This document shows, one piece after another, positions 43,451-52,123 of a DNA stretch of 64,000 nucleotides; position 1 is the first letter of the stretch, and the number at the start of each line of letters is the position of its first letter. The notes beneath the pieces were generated by a model. That model was not told the origin of the DNA. It was given only the letters and a program-made list of their open reading frames with translations, and did no database searches. Both the position numbers and the translations under genes were made by a program. The stretch is taken from NCBI GenBank assembly GCA_016790285.1, contig JAEUPJ010000058.1, forward strand, positions 1 through 64,000. The letters run 5' to 3'. This DNA is from Roseateles sp. (lineage in GTDB: Bacteria; Pseudomonadota; Gammaproteobacteria; Burkholderiales; Burkholderiaceae_C).

Positions 43451-43465
43451 TGGCAAGAGATTTGC
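43451..43465 (+). promoter_or_regulatory. sigma-54-like (-24/-12) promoter of ccoG
   Basis: TGGCAAGAGATTTGC matches TGGCACG-N4-TTGC except at one position (A for C), with GG and GC at the required 10-base spacing. It lies 44 bases before the ccoG start. Confidence 0.55.
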
Positions 43466-43509
43466 GTGAGGGTCTTCAGCACCCCGCCGTGCTGCCACCC
43501 TTCCCCCAT

Positions 43510-44961
43510 ATGGCAGACCTTCAGCAGCCCCACCAGCAGCCGCCCGAAGCCGCTGACGCGGCCACGCAGTACATCTACCTGTACAAGTCGCAGGACAAGA
43601 TCTATCCCCGGTCCGTGAAGGGCCGGTTCGTCAATTGGCGCTGGGCGTTCGTCTGGCTGACCCAGTTGGTGTTCTACCTGGGCCCCTGGCTGAGCTGGAA
43701 CGATCGACAGGCGGTACTGTTCGACCTCGGGGCGCGACGCTTCTACGTCTTTGGCCTCGTGCTGTACCCGCAGGACTTCGTGTACCTGACGGCGCTGTTG
43801 ATGATGTCGGCTTACGCGCTGTTCCTGTTCACGGCGGTGGCCGGGCGCTTGTGGTGTGGCTACGCCTGCCCTCAGACGGTCTACACCGAGATCTTCATGT
43901 GGGTGGAGCGCAAGTTCGAAGGCGACCGGGCGGCGCGGATGAAACGTGACGGTGGCGCCTGGACCATGGAGAAGGTCGGCCGCAAGGCGGCGAAGCACCT
44001 CGCTTGGATCGCCATCGCGCTGTGGACGGGCTACACCTTCGTCGGCTACTTCACCCCGATCAAGTCGCTGGCTGCAGGCGTTGCCCAGCTGTCTCTGGGA
44101 CCCTGGGAAACCTTCTGGGTGCTGTTCTACGGTTTCGCCACCTACGGCAATGCGGGCTTCATGCGCGAGCAGGTCTGCAAGTACATGTGCCCCTATGCGC
44201 GCTTTCAGAGCGCAATGTTCGACAAGGACACCCTGATCGTCACCTACGACGCCGAGCGGGGCGAGCCCCGCGGCTCGCGCTCCAAGAAGGCAGACCCCGC
44301 CGCCATGGGCCTGGGCTCTTGTGTGGACTGCAACCTCTGCGTGCAGGTCTGCCCGACGGGCATCGACATCCGCAAGGGCCTGCAGTACGAGTGCATCGGC
44401 TGCGCCGCCTGTGCCGATGTGTGCGACGACGTGATGAAGAAGATGGGCTACGCGCCAGGCCTCGTTCGGTACGACACCCAGAACGGCCTCGCCCTCAAAT
44501 TGACGCCGGCACAGCGCTTGCGCCGCGTCCTGCGTGCGCGTGTGGTGATCTACACCGCGGTGCTGTTCATCATCCTGGTGGCCTTCTTCGGCAGCTTGGC
44601 GCTGCGTTCACCGTTCCGCGTGGACGTCGTTCGGGACCGGGCCACTCTGGCACGCGAAGTGGAGGATGGTCAGGTGGAGAACGTCTATCGGCTGCAGATC
44701 ATGAATGCCACCGAGTCCGAGCAGGCGTATCGGATCAACGCTGATGGCTTGCCGGGGTTGAAGCTCGTGAGTGGCGGCGAGACGAAGCTCGCGCCCACCG
44801 AGGCCCGCTGGGTGGCGGTCACGCTGCGCGTGCCGCACGAAGCCTTGACCCAAGCCGGTGCCGGGGCCCACGAGATTCATTTCAGCGTCGAGCGGGTGCC
44901 GACGGGTGGCGAGGCATCCGCCGTCGTGCGAGAGAAGTCGACGTTCATGCTGCCCCGCTGA
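43510..44961 (+). CDS. ccoG: cytochrome c oxidase accessory protein CcoG (RdxA/FixG)
   Basis: A 483-residue polyferredoxin-like membrane protein. It has several transmembrane helices with CGYACPQ in the NapH/FixG-like region, two 4Fe-4S sites (CVDCNLCVQVCP at about 271-282 and CIGCAACADVC at about 297-307), and a C-terminal Ig-like periplasmic domain (IGD of FixG). CcoG takes part in copper reduction during assembly of cbb3-type oxidase. No ccoNOPQ genes are nearby. The ATG at 43510 begins the conserved region (QYIYLYKSQDKIYPR follows). Confidence 0.93.
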   Translation: MADLQQPHQQPPEAADAATQYIYLYKSQDKIYPRSVKGRFVNWRWAFVWLTQLVFYLGPWLSWNDRQAVLFDLGARRFYVFGLVLYPQDFVYLTALLMMSAYALFLFTAVAGRLWCGYACPQTVYTEIFMWVERKFEGDRAARMKRDGGAWTMEKVGRKAAKHLAWIAIALWTGYTFVGYFTPIKSLAAGVAQLSLGPWETFWVLFYGFATYGNAGFMREQVCKYMCPYARFQSAMFDKDTLIVTYDAERGEPRGSRSKKADPAAMGLGSCVDCNLCVQVCPTGIDIRKGLQYECIGCAACADVCDDVMKKMGYAPGLVRYDTQNGLALKLTPAQRLRRVLRARVVIYTAVLFIILVAFFGSLALRSPFRVDVVRDRATLAREVEDGQVENVYRLQIMNATESEQAYRINADGLPGLKLVSGGETKLAPTEARWVAVTLRVPHEALTQAGAGAHEIHFSVERVPTGGEASAVVREKSTFMLPR

Positions 44962-44983
44962 CGCCCCGGGGCAGCCATGCGGC

Positions 44984-45217
44984 TCAGCAGCGGCGGGCCA
45001 CCAGGCCGACCGCAAGTACGCCGAAGGCATCGACCCGCAAACCTCGCCGGGCGAGCCAGACGCTGTTGCGTCCCTCGCCATCGGCCACACACAGCACATG
45101 GTCACCGGCCTGCCCCTGGCTGGCATGCGCCGCGAGGCCGTGGGCGGGCTCGGTGCCGAAGACGCAGTCGGGCGTCGAGAAGCGGGCGTCCCAGGGGGGC
45201 GCGGCAGGATGAGTCAT
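44984..45217 (-). pseudogene. truncated class I SAM-dependent methyltransferase
   Basis: A 77-residue frame with the start of a TehB-like methyltransferase: WDARFSTPDCVFGTEP, then motif I VLCVADGEGRNSVWLARRG and VDAFGVLAVGLV. Full-length relatives have about 200 residues, so the gene stops just after motif I, probably by frameshift or deletion. The start overlaps the rhodanese stop (ATGA). It is likely inactive. Confidence 0.75.
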
Positions 45218-45576
45218 GGTGGTGCGATCGTCAGGTTCAGGCGGGCAGCTGCAACGAGCAGTCCGCCGGCATTGCGGACATCCTGGTACCCCAACTGGCG
45301 CAGCAGGCGGCATGCCCCTTCCGAGCGTGAACCACTGGCGCAGAACAGCTGAATGGGGCGAGCGCGGTCGGGAATCGCGGCGGCGACCCACCCGTCCAAC
45401 TGGCTGAGCGGCACGTTGATGGCACCGGCCAGCGTCCCGCCTCGATGCTCTCTCACGGTCCGCACGTCGATCAACACGGGGCCGTCGCCAGGGACCGCCT
45501 CGATGGCTGCAGGGCTTTCGGTTGGCGAAGGCGGTGTGCCTCGGCGCCTCAACCAGCGTTGCAGGGCGTCGAGCAT
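45214..45576 (-). CDS. rhodanese-like sulfurtransferase
   Basis: A 120-residue single-domain rhodanese (about 30-115). The motif LIDVRTVREHRGGTLAGAINVP and active-site loop FCASGSRSE (Cys near 80) are present, so it can carry persulfide sulfur. An N-terminal amphipathic stretch (MLDALQRWLRRRG) precedes it. It sits two bases after the DUF2892 gene in the RND operon; pairing of rhodanese and DUF2892 is as in YgaP. Confidence 0.9.
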   Translation of the reverse strand: MLDALQRWLRRRGTPPSPTESPAAIEAVPGDGPVLIDVRTVREHRGGTLAGAINVPLSQLDGWVAAAIPDRARPIQLFCASGSRSEGACRLLRQLGYQDVRNAGGLLVAAARLNLTIAPP

Positions 45577-45578
45577 GC

Positions 45579-45788
45579 TCAGCACCCACCCTTGACGCCC
45601 AGCTTGCGCAGGATGATCTCTAGCGGGCACCAGCGGGTCAGGGCGCTCTGGAACAGGTTGGCCCCGACGAAGGCGGTGAACGCCAGCCACCAGGTGCTGA
45701 CGAACACCGGGCTGCCGGGCACACCCAGCAACAGGGAGAGGAGGATGAAGCTGCCGGCGAACAGCCGGACGATCTGCCAGGAACTCAT
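45579..45788 (-). CDS. DUF2892 membrane protein
   Basis: A 69-residue protein with two hydrophobic segments and the family pattern (VRLFAGSFILLSLLLG, then WWLAFTAFVGANLFQSA and CPLEIILRKLG with a conserved Cys). It resembles the membrane part of YgaP, normally fused to a rhodanese; here the rhodanese is a separate gene immediately downstream. The start overlaps the RND pump stop (ATGA). Confidence 0.88.
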   Translation of the reverse strand: MSSWQIVRLFAGSFILLSLLLGVPGSPVFVSTWWLAFTAFVGANLFQSALTRWCPLEIILRKLGVKGGC

Positions 45789-48700
45789 GAAGCACTCCTT
45801 GTGTTGTGTACCGGGGCGTGGCGATAGGCCACGAAATAGAGCAGGGGAATGACCACCAGCGTCAGCAGCGTGCTGACGAGGATGCCGAAGATCAGCGAGA
45901 TGGCCAGGCCGTTGAAGATGGGGTCGTCGAGGATGAAGAAGGCCCCGAGCATGGCGGCCAGGCCCGTCAGCACGATGGGCTGGGCGCGTGTCGCCGCGGA
46001 GTGCACGACGGCCTCCTTGAGCGGGCGGCCTTGCGACACCTCCAGCCGGATGAAGTCCACCAGCAGGATGGAGTTGCGCACGATGATGCCGGCCAGCGCG
46101 ATCATCCCGATCATGCTGGTGGCCGTGAACTGCGCGCCAAGCAGCGCGTGCCCTGGCATCACCCCGACCAGCGTGAGCGGGATGGGCGCCATGATGATCA
46201 GCGGCGTGAGGTAGGAGCCGAACTGGGCCACCACGAGCAGGTAGATCAGCACCAGGCCGACGGCATAGGCAGCCCCCATGTCGCGGAAGGTTTCGTAGGT
46301 GACCTGCCACTCGCCATCCCACTTGAGGGTGTAGCCGCGCCAGGCATCGCTGGGCGCGTGGATGAACGCTTCTGCCAGCGTGCCGCCATCCGGCGTCTTG
46401 AGGGCTGCCAGTTCGCCGCGCATCTTGAACATGCCGTACAGAGGGCTGTCCAGGGCCCCGGCCATGTCGCCGACGACGAAGTGAACCGGCAGACCGTCCT
46501 TGTGAAAGATCGGCTGCTCGCGCAGGCTGTCGCTCACGGTGACAAGTTCGCGCAGTGGCACGAGTTGCCCGGCGGGGGTGCGAACGCCGAGTTGCAGCAG
46601 CGTGTTCAGGTCGCCCTGGCGCTCCGCGGGCAGTTGCAGCCAGGCGCTGGCCGGGTACTTGCTGCCGTCGTGCAGCCAGGTGCTGGCTTCACCGCCGAGC
46701 CCTGCCGCCAAGGTGGAAACGACCGCGGACTGGGGTATGCCCAGCAGAGCGGCCTTGCGCCGGTCGACCAGCAGCAGCTTGCGGGGGGCAGCTGCGATGC
46801 CCGAATCGTCCACGTCGACCAAGCCGGTCGTGCGTTCAAAGACGCGTCGCACGTCCCGCGCGACGCTCTGGCGTTCGACCGCGTCGGGGCCGTAGATCTC
46901 CGCCACGATGGGCGACAGCACCGGTGGCCCTGGCGGCACCTCGACGACCTTCACGTTGGCGCCGTGGCGGCGGCCGATGTCCTGCAGGGCCGGGCGCATG
47001 CGGGTGGCGATGGCGTGGCTTTGCTGGCTGCGGTGGTGCTTGTCCACGAGGTTGACCTGCAAGTCGCCGACCTCGCCCCCGGCGCGGAGGTAGTACTGCC
47101 GCACCAGCCCGTTGAAGTTGATCGGCGCGGCCGTGCCGGCGTAGGCCTGGTAGTCGGTCACCTCCGGCTGCTGCGCCACGTAGGCACCGAGTTCGCGCAG
47201 CACGGCGGCCGTGCGCTCCAGTGTGGAGCCGGCCGGCATGTCGACGATGACCTGGAACTCCGACTTGTTGTCGAAGGGCAGCATCTTCAGCACGACCAGC
47301 CCAAGGGCCGGCAAGGCCAGCGACACCGCGATGAGGGCCGCGATGCCGGCGCCCAGCCAGCGGCGGTTGCGGCTGCCACGGGCATCATCCAGCAAGGGGC
47401 GGAAGAGCCGCTCGAACCAGGGCCCGAGCCTGGCGGCAAGGCCGTGCGACACGTCGCCACCATGCCCACTGCGCTTGAGCCACAACCTCGCCAACCAGGG
47501 CGTGACGATGAAGGCAATGGCCAGCGACAGCAGCATGCCCATGCTGGCGTTGATCGGGATGGGGCTCATGTAGGGGCCCATCAAGCCCGACACGAAGGCC
47601 ATCGGTAGCAGGGCAGCGATGACGGTGAGCGTGGCCAGGATGGTGGGCCCGCCCACCTCGTCCACCGCGCCGGGAATGAGTTCGGCGAGTGTCTTTTCCG
47701 GGTGTAGCGCCATGTGGCGGTGGATGTTCTCCACCACGACGATGGCGTCGTCCACCAGGATGCCGATGGAGAAGATCAGCGCGAAGAGCGACACGCGGTT
47801 GAGCGTGAAGCCCCAAGCCCAGGAGGCGAACAGCGTGACCGTCAGCGTCAGGATGACAGCACTGCCGACGATGGCCGCCTCCCGCCGGCCCAAGGCGATG
47901 AAGACCAGCGCGACCACCGAGGCCGTGGCGAACATCAGCTTCTGGATGAGCTTCATCGCCTTGTCGTTGGCCGTGGCGCCGTAGTTGCGCGTTTCCGACA
48001 CCTCCACACCGCTCGGGATCACCGTGTTGCGCAACTCGGCCACACGCCGCGTCAGTGCGTCGGCCACCTCGATGGCGTTCTCGCCGGGTTTCTTCGTGAT
48101 CGCCAGCGTCACCGCCGGGTAGTCGCCGTCCCTCGTCCCGTACCAGACGTAGCGCTGCGAGGGCAGGGGGCCGTCCACCACCTGCGCCACGTCGGCCAAG
48201 TACACCGGGCGGCCGTGGCGGGCGCCGACCACCAGTTGGCCCAGCTCGCGGGCGTCGCGCAGGAAGGGGCCGGCCTGCACATCCACTGCACGATCGCCCG
48301 CCAGCAGTTGGCCAGCCGCCGCCCCGGTATTGGCGGACGTCAGCGCCTGGCGCAGTTCATTCACCCCGACGCCGGCGGCGGCCATGCGCGCAGGGTCCAG
48401 TTCAACGCGAACTGCGCGACCGGGGCCGCCAATGGTCGTGACCTCCCGGGTGCCGGAGACGCGCTTGAGATCGGCCTCCAGGCTGTGGGCGATGCGCTCC
48501 AGGTCGAAGGAGCCGGTGCCGGCATCGCGCGAGTGGAGCGTCAAGGTCACGATGGGCACGTCGTCGATGCCCTTGGGCTTGACCAGCGGGGGCAGAGTGC
48601 CCAGGTTGGCGGGCAGCCAATCGGCATGGGACTGCGCCGTGTCGTAGAGGCGCACCAGCGCCTCAGTGCGCGGGACCCCCACCTTGAACTGCACCGTCAT

Positions 48701-48988
48701 GACAGCCAGGCCGGGGCGAGACACGCTCATCACGTGTTCCACGCCGGCCATCTGCGACAGCACCTGCTCGGCGGGTGTCGCCACCATCTGCTCCACGTCC
48801 TGCACGGCCGCGCCAGGGAAGGGGATGATCACGTTGGCCATCGTCACGTTGATCTGCGGCTCTTCCTCGCGTGGGGTCACCGCCACGGCGAAGACGCCGA
48901 GCAACAGGGCCACCAGCGCCAGCAGGGGCGTGATCTGGGCTGACTGGAAGAAGCGGGCGATGCGCCCGGACATGCCGAGGTCCATCAC
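45785..48988 (-). CDS. RND-family efflux pump, inner-membrane permease
   Basis: A 1067-residue AcrB/MexF-type pump with twelve expected transmembrane helices. Visible features are the N-terminal helix (FFQSAQITPLLALVALLLG), the proton-relay Asp pair in GILVDDAIVVVENI and the second repeat with GIIVRNSILLVDF. The substrate is not evident; the operon partners are a rhodanese and DUF2892 protein, pointing to a sulfur-related stress. No outer-membrane channel gene is present. The start is coupled to the adaptor gene (ATGA). Confidence 0.93.
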   Translation of the reverse strand: MMDLGMSGRIARFFQSAQITPLLALVALLLGVFAVAVTPREEEPQINVTMANVIIPFPGAAVQDVEQMVATPAEQVLSQMAGVEHVMSVSRPGLAVMTVQFKVGVPRTEALVRLYDTAQSHADWLPANLGTLPPLVKPKGIDDVPIVTLTLHSRDAGTGSFDLERIAHSLEADLKRVSGTREVTTIGGPGRAVRVELDPARMAAAGVGVNELRQALTSANTGAAAGQLLAGDRAVDVQAGPFLRDARELGQLVVGARHGRPVYLADVAQVVDGPLPSQRYVWYGTRDGDYPAVTLAITKKPGENAIEVADALTRRVAELRNTVIPSGVEVSETRNYGATANDKAMKLIQKLMFATASVVALVFIALGRREAAIVGSAVILTLTVTLFASWAWGFTLNRVSLFALIFSIGILVDDAIVVVENIHRHMALHPEKTLAELIPGAVDEVGGPTILATLTVIAALLPMAFVSGLMGPYMSPIPINASMGMLLSLAIAFIVTPWLARLWLKRSGHGGDVSHGLAARLGPWFERLFRPLLDDARGSRNRRWLGAGIAALIAVSLALPALGLVVLKMLPFDNKSEFQVIVDMPAGSTLERTAAVLRELGAYVAQQPEVTDYQAYAGTAAPINFNGLVRQYYLRAGGEVGDLQVNLVDKHHRSQQSHAIATRMRPALQDIGRRHGANVKVVEVPPGPPVLSPIVAEIYGPDAVERQSVARDVRRVFERTTGLVDVDDSGIAAAPRKLLLVDRRKAALLGIPQSAVVSTLAAGLGGEASTWLHDGSKYPASAWLQLPAERQGDLNTLLQLGVRTPAGQLVPLRELVTVSDSLREQPIFHKDGLPVHFVVGDMAGALDSPLYGMFKMRGELAALKTPDGGTLAEAFIHAPSDAWRGYTLKWDGEWQVTYETFRDMGAAYAVGLVLIYLLVVAQFGSYLTPLIIMAPIPLTLVGVMPGHALLGAQFTATSMIGMIALAGIIVRNSILLVDFIRLEVSQGRPLKEAVVHSAATRAQPIVLTGLAAMLGAFFILDDPIFNGLAISLIFGILVSTLLTLVVIPLLYFVAYRHAPVHNTRSAS

Positions 48989-50019
48989 GGCCTCCTCGAA
49001 GCGGCTTGTGGGTCCTGCGCGATGCGCTCACCCGGCTTGAGGCCGGAGAGCACCTCGACCTGATCGCCGCTGGCGGGCCCGACGCGAACCTGGCGCAACA
49101 GGGCGCGCCCATCGGCGCCCACGACGTAGACCGCCTTCAGCTCGGCCCGCTGAACAAGCGCGCGGGATGGGATGAAGGTGCGTGGATCGGTGCCGGCCAT
49201 GCCGGGCAGCCAGACGCGGGCAAAGCTGCCCGGCGTGGCGACGGTGCCTGCAGGCAGGTCGACCCGGACGGTGACGGTGTGCGTGAGCGTGTCCGCAGCA
49301 GGAAGCACTTGCCACCGGGTCGCGGTCACCCGCTGGCCAGCGATCTCGACGTCCACCGGCGTCGCGAGGCGATCGCGCAGCTTGTCGGCGCTGGTTTCAG
49401 GAACGGCCACGGCGACGCGAAGGGCTGCCGGGTCGAAGAGGGTCAGCAAGGGCCGGCCGGGCATCGCCATGTCGCCGGGCATGACATTCAGCTCGGTGAT
49501 GACGCCGTCGTACGGCGCCTTGATGACGAAATGGCCACTCTCCGTTCGCGCCGCCTGGGCTGAGGCCAGTTGTGCATCGGCCTGGGCGGTTGCCGTTTTG
49601 TACTGCGCCTCGGCTTGGTCGAGTGCGGCCTGGCTGATGAAGCGGCTGGCGAAGAGCTGCCGTTGGCGCTGCACTTCGAGTGTGCCCACCTGCTGTGCGG
49701 CGCGAGCTGCCTCGACCTGGGCTGCGGCCGCGCCGGCCTGTTGCTCAGCAGCCCGGGCATCCAGGCGTGCCAGCAACTGGCCGGCCTTGACGCGATCGCC
49801 CGCCTTGACCGGCAGGGCGACGACGGCACCAGCCACTTGCGCGGCCACGACGGTCTGTCGAACCGCTTCGACCGTGCCGTCGTGGCTGTTCAGGCCTTGA
49901 AGGCTGGACGACGAGACCGTCCAGGTGGCGAGTGCGTCAGCTGCGTTGACGGGCGCCGTCGCGAAGGTGGTTGCCAGCGCTAAGGTGGCGGCAGCCAGTG
50001 CGTTGAACCTGCGAGACAT
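48985..50019 (-). CDS. RND efflux periplasmic adaptor (HlyD/AcrA family)
   Basis: A 344-residue membrane-fusion protein with a cleavable signal peptide (TTFATAPVNAADA), biotinyl-lipoyl halves (VEAVRQTVVAAQVAGAVVALPVKAGDRVKAGQLLARLD split to stay short in function: beta-hairpin before, beta-barrel after), a coiled coil (about 90-160) and the barrel segment FVIKAPYDGVITELNV. It links the RND pump to an outer-membrane channel. First gene of the operon; a palindrome and an ArsR gene lie upstream. Confidence 0.9.
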   Translation of the reverse strand: MSRRFNALAAATLALATTFATAPVNAADALATWTVSSSSLQGLNSHDGTVEAVRQTVVAAQVAGAVVALPVKAGDRVKAGQLLARLDARAAEQQAGAAAAQVEAARAAQQVGTLEVQRQRQLFASRFISQAALDQAEAQYKTATAQADAQLASAQAARTESGHFVIKAPYDGVITELNVMPGDMAMPGRPLLTLFDPAALRVAVAVPETSADKLRDRLATPVDVEIAGQRVTATRWQVLPAADTLTHTVTVRVDLPAGTVATPGSFARVWLPGMAGTDPRTFIPSRALVQRAELKAVYVVGADGRALLRQVRVGPASGDQVEVLSGLKPGERIAQDPQAASRRP

Positions 50020-50058
50020 GTGAACTCCGGGCGTGACTTCTTGGAAGCGGTGATCTAG

Positions 50059-50080
50059 TATTTAACTATGTAATTAAATA
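50059..50080. promoter_or_regulatory. AT-rich palindrome, candidate ArsR operator
   Basis: Arms TATTTAA and TTAAATA are separated by eight bases in the 74-base gap between the divergent adaptor and ArsR genes. It is strikingly AT-rich for this genome and typical of operators of ArsR-family sensors. Confidence 0.7.
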
Positions 50081-50093
50081 GTCAAGTGGCAAC

Positions 50094-50522
50094 ATGAGCA
50101 ATCCGATGAATGCCGTGCAAATCGGGCATGATGGGCAACCCGACTCACGCCCTTGTGTTGCCATGCAGGACCTGCCCGACGAAGCTCTCCACCAGGTAGC
50201 CGCCTATTTCCAGGCCCTGTCCGAGCCGACGCGGCTGCAGATCCTCAACCTGCTGCGCCAGGGGGAGCGAAACGTCGGGGAGATCGCGCAAGCCTGCGGC
50301 TTCACGTCGGCCAACATTTCCCGGCACCTGTCCGTGCTCATGCAGCAGGGGCTCGTCGCCCGAGAATCGCGCGGCTCTGCCGTGTACTACAGCATCGCTG
50401 ACGACTCGGTCTACGCCTTGTGCGACCTCGTCTGCGGCAGCATCGGCCGCCACATGGAACGCTCTGCCGCGCAACGCAACACCTTCCTCAAGACGACCAA
50501 GGCCTCCCGTCGCGCCGGCTGA
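50094..50522 (+). CDS. ArsR-family transcription regulator
   Basis: A 142-residue winged-helix regulator (HTH about 58-95: ERNVGEIAQACGFTSANISRHLSVLMQQGLV). Four Cys (21, 68, 110, 114), including a CDLVC pair near the C-terminus, could serve as a thiol, persulfide or metal sensor. It is divergent from the RND-rhodanese operon across the AT-rich palindrome, so it most likely represses that operon. Its stop abuts the stop of the next ArsR gene. Confidence 0.9.
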   Translation: MSNPMNAVQIGHDGQPDSRPCVAMQDLPDEALHQVAAYFQALSEPTRLQILNLLRQGERNVGEIAQACGFTSANISRHLSVLMQQGLVARESRGSAVYYSIADDSVYALCDLVCGSIGRHMERSAAQRNTFLKTTKASRRAG

Positions 50523-50828
50523 TCAGCCCCCGGCCAACTGCAGCACCAGGCTCAGTTGTGGCGCAAAGCCTGGGGCCAGGCGGTAGAAGATGTGCTTGCC
50601 CACCCGGCGCGTCACGACCAGCTCGTGGTGACGCAGCACGGTGAGCTGCTGGGACAGCGTGGGCTGCTGAATGCCCAGGCGCTGCGCGAGCTGGCCGACG
50701 CAGAGTTCCCCATGCTGCAAGGCGGCCAGCAGGTGAAGCCGGTCGACATTGCCCAACACGCGCAGCAAGGCAGCGGCACGATCCAGCGCGCCTTGCATGC
50801 TTTCGGGTGTCGTGGTCTGGGATTCCAT
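50523..50828 (-). CDS. second ArsR-family regulator (BigR-like)
   Basis: A 101-residue winged-helix protein (HTH about 42-75: GELCVGQLAQRLGIQQPTLSQQLTVL). The Cys of ELCV (Cys43) matches the first sensing Cys of BigR/SqrR-type persulfide sensors, but no second Cys is present and the C-terminus is short. The ATG at 50828 begins MESQTTTPES; the frame upstream is not needed. The stop codons of this gene and the convergent ArsR gene are back to back (TGATCA). Confidence 0.87.
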   Translation of the reverse strand: MESQTTTPESMQGALDRAAALLRVLGNVDRLHLLAALQHGELCVGQLAQRLGIQQPTLSQQLTVLRHHELVVTRRVGKHIFYRLAPGFAPQLSLVLQLAGG

Positions 50829-50951
50829 CGAGCGTTCGCCGGCTGTGCGCAGGCTATCGAGACCCCGGCAAGCGACCTTGCGGCACATCAAGGCGAAGGC
50901 CGGTCGAACGCTCTGAAATCACGCTCACACCAACTGCACAAGGAGTGCGCC

Positions 50952-51101
50952 ATGACGGTCTTCAGGGACATCTTCGCCAGCGATGCCGGGCTGCTGAGCC
51001 TGGCGGTCATTGCGTTCATGCTGGGCATGGGCGCGTTCTTCGTCCGCTACTTCGTGCGCCATATGCACGAGGACGAAGCCCGCGAGGGCGTTCAGCGCTG
51101 A
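50952..51101 (+). CDS. DUF3149 small membrane protein
   Basis: A 49-residue protein with one transmembrane helix (GLLSLAVIAFMLGMGAFFVRYF) and the family pattern FASDAGLLSLAVIAF. AGGAG lies six bases before the ATG. It is divergent from the BigR-like gene. Function unknown. Confidence 0.85.
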   Translation: MTVFRDIFASDAGLLSLAVIAFMLGMGAFFVRYFVRHMHEDEAREGVQR

Positions 51102-51441
51102 GTCTTGAGCGGTTTCAGCCCGTAGCTAGGCTTTTTGACGACCTCGACGCTGCGCGGCGTCGATGCTGCGGCATTCGCACGCCAAGACTTGGTGCCGCGC
51201 CTTCAGCACCCAACCTGTCGGGCAGCCCCGGGGTGGGGGCGCCGGCAGCAGTTGGTCACTCTGACCCGCATTCGGCTCCGGGTCGGTGCCCTTGGCTTCC
51301 ACTGGGCGGCCGCCTTGCAGCGCCCTCAGTCGACCGGCGCCGCTCGTCGTGCGTACGGTGACGGGGCGCAATGCGGCCATCCAGGCGCAGTCAGGCCGGC
51401 TGGACATGCGGGCCCATCTCTCCTGTGGCGCTTGCACGCCA
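51102..51441. other. non-coding or decayed stretch between DUF3149 and TetR genes
   Basis: About 340 bases without a convincing gene. A minus-strand frame overlapping this region (51126-51518) has biased composition and no recognised domain. It could hold a decayed gene; I do not call one. Confidence 0.4.
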
Positions 51442-52029
51442 CTACGCGCCGTCCCCAAGCAGCTGCCGCCGCATCGCATTGGCGATGGCTTGCGCCATTG
51501 ACTCATCGCCTGCCGCACGGGCCATCGTTACCGCACCAATCAGCGAGGAAAGTGCCGTTAGCGCGCTCTCCATCGTTGTAGGCTTGTGAGGCGAGTCCGG
51601 TCCGTCCACAACCGCCTCTGCAATGGCCTGCAGCTTTGCCCGAAACAGGCATTTGGTCGCGTCATCAGCGCGGGCCAGTTCGGGTGTGAGGGTTTGGAGG
51701 CTGCAGCTCTGCGCCAGGTCGCAGGTCAGCTTTTCACCGAGATAGAACCGAACGAACTCAGTCCACCATGCCTGGCCGTGTTCCTGCTGGAAATAGCGGA
51801 TACCGCCCAGCAGCTCATCCATGCCGAAGGCGACCGCTTCCCGGAACGCATCGGCCTTTGAGCTGAAGTTCGCATAGAACGCCCCTGACGTCACGCCAGC
51901 ACGTTTCGCCAGCCCGTCTACGCCTATGCCATACCCCTGGCTTCGAAAGCCTTCGGCGGCTGCCTGCCGCATCCGCTGCCGCGTCTGCTCCTTTTGCTCG
52001 TTTCGCATGGGTCGCCCCTTCAAAGCCAA
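51442..52029 (-). CDS. TetR/AcrR-family repressor
   Basis: A 195-residue regulator. The N-terminal HTH (about 14-60) reads RMRQAAAEGFRSQGYGIGVDGLAKRAGVTSGAFYANFSSK, and the rest is a helical ligand-binding domain with Cys in LAQSCSLQ. It resembles the subgroup beside oxidoreductase and tautomerase genes. Three TAACGNTCGNT boxes lie upstream between it and the divergent tautomerase gene, indicating self-control and control of that gene. The start may be the second Met (52008). Confidence 0.9.
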   Translation of the reverse strand: MALKGRPMRNEQKEQTRQRMRQAAAEGFRSQGYGIGVDGLAKRAGVTSGAFYANFSSKADAFREAVAFGMDELLGGIRYFQQEHGQAWWTEFVRFYLGEKLTCDLAQSCSLQTLTPELARADDATKCLFRAKLQAIAEAVVDGPDSPHKPTTMESALTALSSLIGAVTMARAAGDESMAQAIANAMRRQLLGDGA

Positions 52030-52039
52030 TGACCCATCA

Positions 52040-52086
52040 TAACGCTCGGATAACGATCGATATGTAAAGTGAAATAACGGTCGTTA
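52040..52086. promoter_or_regulatory. three TAACG-N-TCG boxes, candidate TetR operators
   Basis: TAACGCTCGGA at 52040, TAACGATCGAT at 52051 and TAACGGTCGTT at 52075 repeat one pattern; the last is an inverted repeat TAACG-GT-CGTTA. They lie between the divergent TetR and tautomerase genes. Confidence 0.6.
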
Positions 52087-52123
52087 CGTGAACGCCGTTT
52101 CCTCACTCTACTGGAGCAACGCT

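Larger units (their letters stand above)
43113..43509. other. 397-base intergenic region upstream of ccoG, with repeats and a sigma-54-like promoter
   Basis: No gene is supported here. It contains the inverted repeat at 43290-43307, several TGGCAGC/ATGGCAGCC direct repeats up to about 43350, and a -24/-12-like element at 43451-43465. Confidence 0.6.

Noticed and set aside
43237..43509. N-terminal extension of ccoG to 43237
   Set aside because: The extra 91 codons lie in repeat-rich promoter DNA and CcoG homology begins just after the ATG at 43510.
51126..51518. 130-codon minus-strand frame between DUF3149 and TetR
   Set aside because: It overlaps the tetR 3' end, lacks a good ribosome-binding site and shows no family signature. 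A decayed gene is possible but unsupported.
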